A stretch of 64,000 nt of DNA from Clavibacter michiganensis (GTDB lineage: Bacteria; Actinomycetota; Actinomycetes; Actinomycetales; Microbacteriaceae). The position numbers were made by a program, and so were the translations under genes. Below are positions 58,262 to 64,000 of this stretch, in pieces (position 1 is the first letter of the stretch; each line of letters begins with the position of its first letter). The DNA lies in NCBI RefSeq assembly GCF_016907085.1, contig NZ_JAFBBJ010000001.1:2418001-2482000 (forward strand). The letters run 5' to 3'. The notes below the pieces were generated by a model. It ran no database searches, had not been told where the DNA came from, and worked only from the letters and a program-made list of their open reading frames with translations.

Positions 58262-58846
58262 TCAGCCTCCGTCGCGGAGCGCGTAGGTGAGCACCGCGTT
58301 GCCCGCGCTCGTGATCTCGGAGCGGCGCAGCTCCAGCCGCGTGGTCGGGTCGCCGGGCTCGAACAGGCGGCGGCCGGCGCCCGCGATGACCGGGTGGATC
58401 ATCAGGGTCAGCTCGTCGAGCAGCCCCGCGAACAGCAGCGCGCGCGTCAGCGAGATGCTCGACAGCACGGCGATCTCGCCGCCCTCCGTCTCCTTCAGCC
58501 GGGCGATCGCCTCGAGCGCGTCGCCCTCGATCCGCGAGGCGTTCCACCCCAGGTCGCCCGTGAGGGTGCGTGTGGCGACGAGCTTCTCGAGCGGGTTGAC
58601 GAACGCGGCGAACGGGTCGTCCGCGGATGCGGCCGGCCAGTGCGCCGACCAGTCCTCGTAGCCGCGGCGGCCCATCACGGCGGTGGTGACCGAGGAGATC
58701 ATGCGGCCGAGGCCCGCGCCGAGCTCGGGGTCGAACGAGTCGAACTGGAACAGGTTCGGCGACTCCACGACGCCGTCGACGGACGTGAACAGGCCTGCGG
58801 TGAGTCGTCGCACGCGCTCCTCCTCGAGCTCGGGTGTGGACGCCAT
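58262..58846 (-). CDS. Dihydrofolate-reductase-fold (RibD C-terminal-like) protein
   Basis: 194 aa. LTAGLFTSVDGVVESPNLF, VMGRRGYEDWSAHWPA, LVATRTLTGDLGWNASRIEGDALEAIARLKETEGGEIAVLSSISLTRALLFAGLLDELTLMIHPVIAGAGRRLF is the standard pattern of these NADPH-dependent reductase-like proteins found widely in soil bacteria. Substrate unknown. Confidence 0.87.
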   Translation of the reverse strand: MASTPELEEERVRRLTAGLFTSVDGVVESPNLFQFDSFDPELGAGLGRMISSVTTAVMGRRGYEDWSAHWPAASADDPFAAFVNPLEKLVATRTLTGDLGWNASRIEGDALEAIARLKETEGGEIAVLSSISLTRALLFAGLLDELTLMIHPVIAGAGRRLFEPGDPTTRLELRRSEITSAGNAVLTYALRDGG

Positions 58847-58966
58847 GATCCGCGCCGCACGACCGCGCGTCCAGACCCGCTCGCGTGCCCGGCCGCCCGC
58901 GGGCCGTGTTCACACGGCCGCAACACGCGCGCATCGCCGCGGAAACGGGGGCTCCCTAGCCTCGTG

Positions 58967-58982
58967 TGCAATGGCGATTGCA
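58967..58982. promoter_or_regulatory. Candidate RpiR operator upstream of the DUF3100 gene
   Basis: TGCAATGGCGATTGCA has 6-bp arms around GGCG; a further GATTGCAG half-site lies at 59004-59011. Both are 60-100 bases upstream of the DUF3100 start, and the RpiR gene is the second in that operon. Confidence 0.55.
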
Positions 58983-59065
58983 GGATCCGCGCTCCGCGAC
59001 CCCGATTGCAGACGCCGATCCGCATCGCTCGACCACCCGCTCAGCACCTCGCGAAGGGACCGCAC

Positions 59066-60409
59066 ATGACCACGACCGTCGGAGAGAGGACGAGGTCCGT
59101 CGTCGGCCTGCGGGGGGTCGCGCCCGTGGCGGCGGCGGCGCTCGTGATCGCGCTCGTCGCGCAGGTCATCGGGTCGCGCACCCTGCCGCTCGGATCCGCC
59201 TCCATCGTGTTCTTCCCGATGGTGTGGGGCCTCCTCATCGCCGCCGCGCTGTCGTTCCAGCGGATCCGGCGGGTCGGCCTCGACTTCCAGCGGATCGCGA
59301 ACGCGTTCGTGGGCGTCGCCGTGCTGTTCCTCGTGGCGCGGCTCGCGTTCAACATCGGGCCGAACATCCCGACGCTGCTGCAGGCCGGACCCGCGCTCCT
59401 GCTCCAGGAGATCGGGCACCTGCTCGGCACGGTCGCGCTCGCCCTGCCGCTCGCCGTGCTGCTGCGGATGGGCAAGGCCACCATCGGCGCGACCTTCTCG
59501 CTCGACCGCGAGCCGGCGTTCGCGATGGTGAGCGAGAAGTACGGGCCCGACTCCGACCAGTACCGCGGCGTGCTCGCCATGTACGTGTTCGGCACGCTCT
59601 TCGGCGCGGTCTACATCACCCTGCTGACCTCGCTCGTGGCGTCGGCCGACGTCTTCGACCCGCTGGCGCTCGCGATGGGCGCGGGCGTCGGATCCGGGTC
59701 GATGATGGCTGCGTCGACCGCCAGCATCATCGCCGCGTACCCGGGCCAGCAGGACGCGATCCTCGGCATCGCCGCGGTCTCGAACCTGATCACCACTGTC
59801 CTCGGCGTGTACGTCGGCATCTACGTGGCGCTGCCGCTCGCCGACCGGTTCTACCGGTTCCTGACGCGGAAGCAGGCGGCCGCGGAGGCGGCGTCCGGTC
59901 CGGTGGCGGTCTCCGCGGAGACGGAGGAGTCGAACCGCGTCTTCCGCGAGCGCGTGGCCGAGGCGGCGGCGCCCGTGGACATCCGGCCGTGGGTCGCGAT
60001 CGCCGTCCTCGCGGTCGTGGGCATCGGCACCGCGTCGATCTTCGCGGGCGGCGTGAGCTGGTCCATCGTCGGCGGCTACGCGATCCTCATCGCCCTCCTG
60101 CTCGTCAGCCAGCTGCTCGCCCGGATCACGCGCAAGGTGTCCGCGATCGTGTTCGTCACGACGATCGGCGCGCTCGCCTCCAGCCCGTACTCGCCGATCG
60201 GCGCGGAGCTGACCTCCGTCGTCACGTCCATCGACTTCCTCTCCATCGCGTGCGCGACACTCACGTTCGCGGGCCTCAGCCTCGGCAAGGACGCGGCGCT
60301 CCTCAAGACCGTCGGCTGGCGCATCGTGCCGGTCGGGCTCGTCGCCATCACGGCGTCGTTCCTGCTCTCGGCCGTCATCGCGGAGTTCGCGCTCGGGTTC
60401 TGGTCGTGA
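59066..60409 (+). CDS. DUF3100 family membrane transporter-like protein
   Basis: 447 aa with about ten helices. LNIGPNIPTLLQAGPALLLQEIGHLLGTVALALPLAVLLRMGKATIGATFSLDREPAFA and MGAGVGSGSMMAASTASIIAAYPGQQDAILGIAAVSNLITTVLGVYVGIYVALPLADRFY are the DUF3100 core, which has the look of a two-domain secondary transporter. GAAGGGA precedes the ATG. Its stop overlaps the RpiR start (GTGA). Cargo unknown; the operon's dehydrogenases suggest an organic acid (inference). Confidence 0.84.
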   Translation: MTTTVGERTRSVVGLRGVAPVAAAALVIALVAQVIGSRTLPLGSASIVFFPMVWGLLIAAALSFQRIRRVGLDFQRIANAFVGVAVLFLVARLAFNIGPNIPTLLQAGPALLLQEIGHLLGTVALALPLAVLLRMGKATIGATFSLDREPAFAMVSEKYGPDSDQYRGVLAMYVFGTLFGAVYITLLTSLVASADVFDPLALAMGAGVGSGSMMAASTASIIAAYPGQQDAILGIAAVSNLITTVLGVYVGIYVALPLADRFYRFLTRKQAAAEAASGPVAVSAETEESNRVFRERVAEAAAPVDIRPWVAIAVLAVVGIGTASIFAGGVSWSIVGGYAILIALLLVSQLLARITRKVSAIVFVTTIGALASSPYSPIGAELTSVVTSIDFLSIACATLTFAGLSLGKDAALLKTVGWRIVPVGLVAITASFLLSAVIAEFALGFWS

Positions 60410-61263
60410 GCGCGGCGGATCCGCTCGCCGACTGGCTCGACGAGCTCGAGCCGACGAAGGGGCACACGCCCTCGCACGCCCGTGTCGCCCGCGTGCTGCT
60501 CGAGAACCAGCAGCTCGCGTCGTACTCGGAGATCGCCGAGATCGCGCAGCGCGCCGAGGTGAACGCCAGCACGGTGGTGCGGTTCGCGCAGGCGCTCGGC
60601 TTCCGCGGCTGGCCCGAGCTGCAGCAGGAGCTGCGGATGCGGTACCTCGCGACGCTCACGTCCGAGGAGACCCTGCGCGAGCATCCGGCCCCGGCGTCGG
60701 GCGCGGTGCACGCGTCCATCCAGCGCGACGTCGCGAACCTCGGCCGGGCGCTCGAGTCCATCGACCCGGAGGAGGGCGACGCGGCCATCCAGGCGCTCGC
60801 GTCGGCCGGGCGGATCCTCGTGGTCGGCATGGGCTCGTTCGGCGCGCCGGCGTCGATCCTGGCGCACCTCGGATCCGTGATGGGCTACCCGATCGCCTTC
60901 GAGGGCCGCGGCGGCGCGCACCTCGCGGCCGCGATGACCACGCTCGGCGCGGACGACGTGCTCGTGGTCGTGAGCCTGTGGCGGCCGATGCGCGACGTGC
61001 TCGCCGCCGCATCCGCGGCCCACGCGGCGGGCACGACCGTGGTCGCCATCACCGACATGCGCCGCGGCCGCCTGGCCGCCAGCGCCGACCACGTGCTCGT
61101 CGTCCCCAGCGAGGGCGTCTCGTTCCTCCAGTCCACGACCGCCACCACGTCGGTCGTCTACGGCCTGCTCAGCGGGATGGAGGCGGCGCACCCCGAGCGC
61201 AGCCGCGCCGCGCTCCGCCGCACGCAGGAGCTGTGGCAGCAGCTCGGCACCTTCACCGGCTGA
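60406..61263 (+). CDS. RpiR/MurR-family transcriptional regulator
   Basis: 285 aa. N-terminal HTH_6 (HARVARVLLENQQLASYSEIAEIAQRAEVNASTVVRFAQALGFRGWPELQQELR) and C-terminal SIS sugar-phosphate-type domain (ILVVGMGSFGAPASILAHLGSVMGYPI, DVLVVVSLWRPMRDVLAAASAA, VVAITDMRRGRLAASADHVLVVP). GTG 60406. Likely senses a phosphorylated or acidic intermediate and controls the operon. Confidence 0.9.
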   Translation: MSAADPLADWLDELEPTKGHTPSHARVARVLLENQQLASYSEIAEIAQRAEVNASTVVRFAQALGFRGWPELQQELRMRYLATLTSEETLREHPAPASGAVHASIQRDVANLGRALESIDPEEGDAAIQALASAGRILVVGMGSFGAPASILAHLGSVMGYPIAFEGRGGAHLAAAMTTLGADDVLVVVSLWRPMRDVLAAASAAHAAGTTVVAITDMRRGRLAASADHVLVVPSEGVSFLQSTTATTSVVYGLLSGMEAAHPERSRAALRRTQELWQQLGTFTG

Positions 61264-61335
61264 CGCGGCCGCCCGCATTCGCCCGCCTCCACCGCCCGCC
61301 TCGATCCGCCGCCCCGCGCGGCACCGGAAGGACCC

Positions 61336-62280
61336 ATGACCCCCACCGACCCGCTCGACCCCACCACTCCGCGGCGCATCGGCGTCGTCGGCCTCGGATC
61401 CATGGGCGGCGCCATGGCGGCGTCCCTCGCCGGCCGCGGCTGGGACGTCGTCGGCTGCGACCCGTCCGCGGCGGCGCGCGCGGCTTCGGAGGCGCGCGGC
61501 CTCGCGACGGTCGCCGACGTGTCCGCGCTCGCCGGGATCCCGTACGTCGTGCTCTCGCTGCCGTCCGCGCGCGTGGTCGAGGCGACCGTGCCCGCGCTCC
61601 TCGCCGCCCCCGGCACCGTGGCGATCGTCGACACCACCACGTCCGAGCCCGCGACGAGCGCCGCGATGGCGGAGCTCGCCGCCGCGCACGGCGCCGCCTT
61701 CGTCGACGCCCCGGTCTCCGGCGGCAACACGGGCGCGGCCGCGGGCACGCTGGCGTCCTTCGTCGGCGGATCCGCGGAGGCCGTCGACGCGGCCCGCCCC
61801 GTGCTCGAGGCCCTCACCTCCGGCGGCTGGCGCCACGTCGGCCCCGCCGGATCCGGGAACGTCGTCAAGCTCCTCAACAACATGCTCGTCTCGGTCAACC
61901 TGCTCGCGGTCGCCGAGGCGATGGACGTCGCGGCGGCCCACGGGATCGACCTCGACACCGCGGTCGCCGCGCTCAACACCGCCACGGGCGCCAGCACGGC
62001 TAGCCAGCGGATGTTCCCCGACCAGATCCTCAGCGGGCGCTTCGGCTCGGGCTTCGCGCTCGGCCTCATGGCCCGCGACGTGGCGCTCGCGCACGACGTC
62101 GCCCGCGCGACCGGCGCGACCCCGGGGCTCTTCGCCGAGACCGACGCGCGCTGGCAGCAGGCGCTCGCGGCCCTCGGCCCGCAGGCCGACTTCGTCGCCG
62201 CCACCTCCACCTTCACCACGGCGACCACCGCCCTGGATCCCGCGCAGCTCCCCGCCCGGAAGGACGACACCGCATCATGA
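61336..62280 (+). CDS. NAD(P)-dependent beta-hydroxyacid dehydrogenase (3-hydroxyisobutyrate dehydrogenase-like)
   Basis: 314 aa. RIGVVGLGSMGGAMAASLAGRGWDVVGCD (GxGxMG), FVDAPVSGGNTGAAAGTLASFVGG (substrate motif with DAPVSGG) and GSGNVVKLLNNMLVSVNLLAVAEAM (catalytic Lys) are complete. GGAAGGA before the ATG. Overlaps the aldehyde dehydrogenase gene (ATGA), so the enzymes act in sequence: hydroxyacid to semialdehyde to acid. Confidence 0.91.
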   Translation: MTPTDPLDPTTPRRIGVVGLGSMGGAMAASLAGRGWDVVGCDPSAAARAASEARGLATVADVSALAGIPYVVLSLPSARVVEATVPALLAAPGTVAIVDTTTSEPATSAAMAELAAAHGAAFVDAPVSGGNTGAAAGTLASFVGGSAEAVDAARPVLEALTSGGWRHVGPAGSGNVVKLLNNMLVSVNLLAVAEAMDVAAAHGIDLDTAVAALNTATGASTASQRMFPDQILSGRFGSGFALGLMARDVALAHDVARATGATPGLFAETDARWQQALAALGPQADFVAATSTFTTATTALDPAQLPARKDDTAS

Positions 62281-63857
62281 CCGCCACCGCCCCGACCTCC
62301 CGCACGCCGCTCCTCGAGGCCATCGACCGCGCCGCGCACCCCGCCGAGCGCGCCCGGGATCTCATCGCCCACGCGTTCCCCGACGGCATCGGCACGTGGG
62401 CCGACGGTCGCGTGCACCCGGGATCCGGCCCCGCGATCGACCTCGTCGACGCCGCGACGGGTGAGCTCGTCACGAGCTACGCGGATCCGGGCGCCGAGGG
62501 CGCCGAGACCGCCCTCGCCGCCGCCGTCCGCGGCGCGCGCACGTGGGGCGCGATGGACCCCTACGACCGCGCCGCGATCCTCCGCGACGTCGCCCGCGTG
62601 ATCGGCGAGCACCAGGAGGAGCTCGCCGTGCTCGAGACGGTGACGACCGGCAAGCCGCTCCGCGACGCCCGCGTCGAGGCCGGCCGTGTGGCGCAGATGT
62701 TCGGCTACTACGCCGGCTGGGCCGACAAGGTCACCGGCCAGACCATCCCCGTCCCCGGCGACTGGCTCACGTACACGACGCGCGTGCCGTGGGGCGTGGT
62801 GGTCGCGGTCACGCCGTGGAACTCGCCGCTGTTCACGGCCGGCTGGAACTCCTCCGCGCCGCTCGCCGCGGGCAACGCCGTGGTCCTGAAGCCCAGCGAG
62901 TACACGCCGCTCAGCACGATCCGCCTGGCGCAGCTCGCCGAGGAGGCGGGCCTGCCCGCCGGCGTGCTGTCCGTCGCGGTCGGCGCGGGCACCACGGTCG
63001 GCGCCGCGCTGAGCACCGACCGGCGCGTGGGCAAGCTGAGCTTCATCGGATCCGTGCCCGTCGGCCGCACGGTCGCGCAGGCGGCGGCCGGCGCCGGCAT
63101 CCCCGTCGTGCTCGAGCTCGGCGGCAAGAGCGCCAACGTCGTCTTCGCCGACGCGGACCTCGACCAGGCCGCGCGCGGCGCCGTGAGCGCCGTCTTCTCG
63201 GGCGCCGGGCAGTCGTGCGTCGCCGGATCCCGCCTGCTCGTCGAGCGCGGCGTGCACGACGAGCTCGTGGCCCGCATCGTCGCCCACGTCGAGGCGCTCC
63301 GGCTCGGCGACCCGCTCGACCCCGAGACCGAGATCGGCCCGATCATCTCGCGCCGCCAGGTCGCGACCATCCACGCGCTCATCCAGGCGGGCCAGGAGGA
63401 CGGCGCGCGCCGCCTCTCCGGCGCGACCCCGTCGGCCGCGCTCGCCGACGGCGCCCTCGCCGCCGGCAGCTGGATCATGCCGACGATCCTCGACGGCGTC
63501 GAACCCGGCCACCGCCTCGAGACCACCGAGGTGTTCGGCCCCGTCCTCGGCGTCTCCGTCTTCGACACGGAGGAGGAGGTGGTCGCGCGCGCGAACGCCA
63601 CGGGCTTCGGGCTCGCGGGCGCGGTCTGGACCTCCGACGTCTCGCGCGCGCACCGCGTGGCAGCGGCCGTCGACGCCGGCACGTTCTGGATCAACGCGTA
63701 CAAGACGATCCACGTCGCCGTGCCGTTCGGCGGCTTCGGCGAGTCCGGCCACGGCCGCTCGTCGGGCCCGGGCGTGCTCGACGAATACACGCAGCAGAAG
63801 GCGGTGTGGGTGCCGACCACGCCGCCGCCCGCGCCCTTCCCGTCGATGCGCGGCTGA
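62277..63857 (+). CDS. Aldehyde dehydrogenase family protein
   Basis: 526 aa. VAVTPWNSPLFTAGWNSSAPLAAGNAVVLKPSEYTP (Asn182, Lys205), VVLELGGKSANVVFADADLDQAA (Glu280) and FSGAGQSCVAGSRLLVERG (Cys314) give all catalytic residues. A 50-residue N-terminal extension (SRTPLLEAIDRAAHPAERARDLIAHAFPDG) is longer than usual for ALDHs and may be a dimerisation or partner segment. It oxidises the aldehyde formed by the preceding dehydrogenase. Confidence 0.92.
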   Translation: MTATAPTSRTPLLEAIDRAAHPAERARDLIAHAFPDGIGTWADGRVHPGSGPAIDLVDAATGELVTSYADPGAEGAETALAAAVRGARTWGAMDPYDRAAILRDVARVIGEHQEELAVLETVTTGKPLRDARVEAGRVAQMFGYYAGWADKVTGQTIPVPGDWLTYTTRVPWGVVVAVTPWNSPLFTAGWNSSAPLAAGNAVVLKPSEYTPLSTIRLAQLAEEAGLPAGVLSVAVGAGTTVGAALSTDRRVGKLSFIGSVPVGRTVAQAAAGAGIPVVLELGGKSANVVFADADLDQAARGAVSAVFSGAGQSCVAGSRLLVERGVHDELVARIVAHVEALRLGDPLDPETEIGPIISRRQVATIHALIQAGQEDGARRLSGATPSAALADGALAAGSWIMPTILDGVEPGHRLETTEVFGPVLGVSVFDTEEEVVARANATGFGLAGAVWTSDVSRAHRVAAAVDAGTFWINAYKTIHVAVPFGGFGESGHGRSSGPGVLDEYTQQKAVWVPTTPPPAPFPSMRG

Positions 63858-63875
63858 CGCGGGTCGCGCGCCATC

Positions 63876-63909
63876 CCGCGCCGCCCGCCCGAGGGGACGG
63901 GCGGCGCGG
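63876..63909 (+). terminator. Terminator of the DUF3100 operon
   Basis: CCGCGCCGCCCG and CGGGCGGCGCGG are perfect 12-bp arms with a 10-base loop, 19 bases past the aldehyde dehydrogenase stop. Confidence 0.8.
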
Positions 63910-63925
63910 TATGCGAAAGGTTTCT

Positions 63926-63964
63926 GGTTAACCGCTTTACACAACCCCCGATCCGGTGTTAGCG
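63926..63964 (+). promoter_or_regulatory. Outward promoter with palindrome at the window end
   Basis: GGTTAACC (63926-63933) is a perfect palindrome directly before TTTACA (63936-63941); 17 bases later comes TTAGCG (63959-63964). It drives a gene outside the window and probably binds a LacI- or GntR-type regulator. Confidence 0.55.
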
Positions 63965-64000
63965 TCGCCGCCATCGGGTGCGCGACGACGCCTCCCGGAT

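Overview
The window is very GC-rich, gene-dense actinobacterial chromosome. Codon choice, frequent ggatcc, short intergenic gaps, ATGA/GTGA gene overlaps and the gene families (bifunctional rhamnulose-phosphate aldolase, sortase-anchored LPxTG protein, YcnI and PepSY copper-type proteins, paired CrcB, leaderless-looking promoters) fit the family Microbacteriaceae, most like Clavibacter. That assignment is inference. I see no rRNA or tRNA gene, CRISPR array, transposase or phage gene. One gene (32333-33271) has clearly lower GC and looks foreign.

Layout. 1-3391: L-rhamnose catabolism (aldolase/dehydrogenase cut by the window edge, isomerase) divergent from a LacI regulator, with a 16-bp operator between them. 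3408-9000: PAP2 phosphatase, small membrane protein, ArfB-type ribosome rescue factor, flavin oxidoreductase, an antitoxin-like fragment, DUF2200, DUF2283, and a TetR/quinone-reductase divergent pair with two operators. 9084-13043: secreted metzincin protease, then a truncated YdeI copy, an AbiE-like toxin/antitoxin pair with an 11-bp-arm inverted repeat, rhodanese and the intact YdeI gene. 13057-19797: acetyltransferase, paired SMR efflux subunits, HAD phosphatase, GT1 glycosyltransferase, two small membrane proteins, a possible small RNA, NYN RNase-like protein, FAD amine oxidase, coiled-coil protein.

19932-29026 is a peptide-type ABC uptake operon (binding protein, two permeases, fused double ATPase) continuing by 4-base overlaps into a CocE-type hydrolase and a TetR repressor. 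A perfect 9-bp-arm palindrome precedes the first gene, and a CE7 acetyl esterase follows. 29127-37570: membrane protein, APC transporter with a structured leader and upstream ORF, the low-GC orphan gene, SDR, isochorismatase, VOC protein, two paralogous tiny membrane proteins flanking a secreted Cys peptide, and an Ogt/sigma-factor pair. 37893-46089: orphan response regulator, LPxTG surface protein, Gfo/Idh/MocA dehydrogenase, a second metzincin with a Met/His-rich lipoprotein, and a copper-type group (His/Met-rich membrane protein, YcnI, PepSY protein).

46129-53979: LacI regulator, Pr6Pr membrane protein, GT4 glycosyltransferase, and an IclR-controlled group (TRAP large permease without a binding protein, RraA-like aldolase/decarboxylase, DUF1932 dehydrogenase), then YdcF. 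54021-58846: DUF4287, two CrcB fluoride channels behind a leader with mutually exclusive hairpins, an ArsN2-like acetyltransferase broken by an in-frame TGA, NUDIX hydrolase, DoxX/TetR divergent pair with a palindrome, a secreted protein and a DHFR-like reductase. 59066-63857: DUF3100 transporter, RpiR regulator, beta-hydroxyacid dehydrogenase and aldehyde dehydrogenase in one apparent operon, a candidate catabolic module of unknown substrate. A terminator and an outward promoter close the window.
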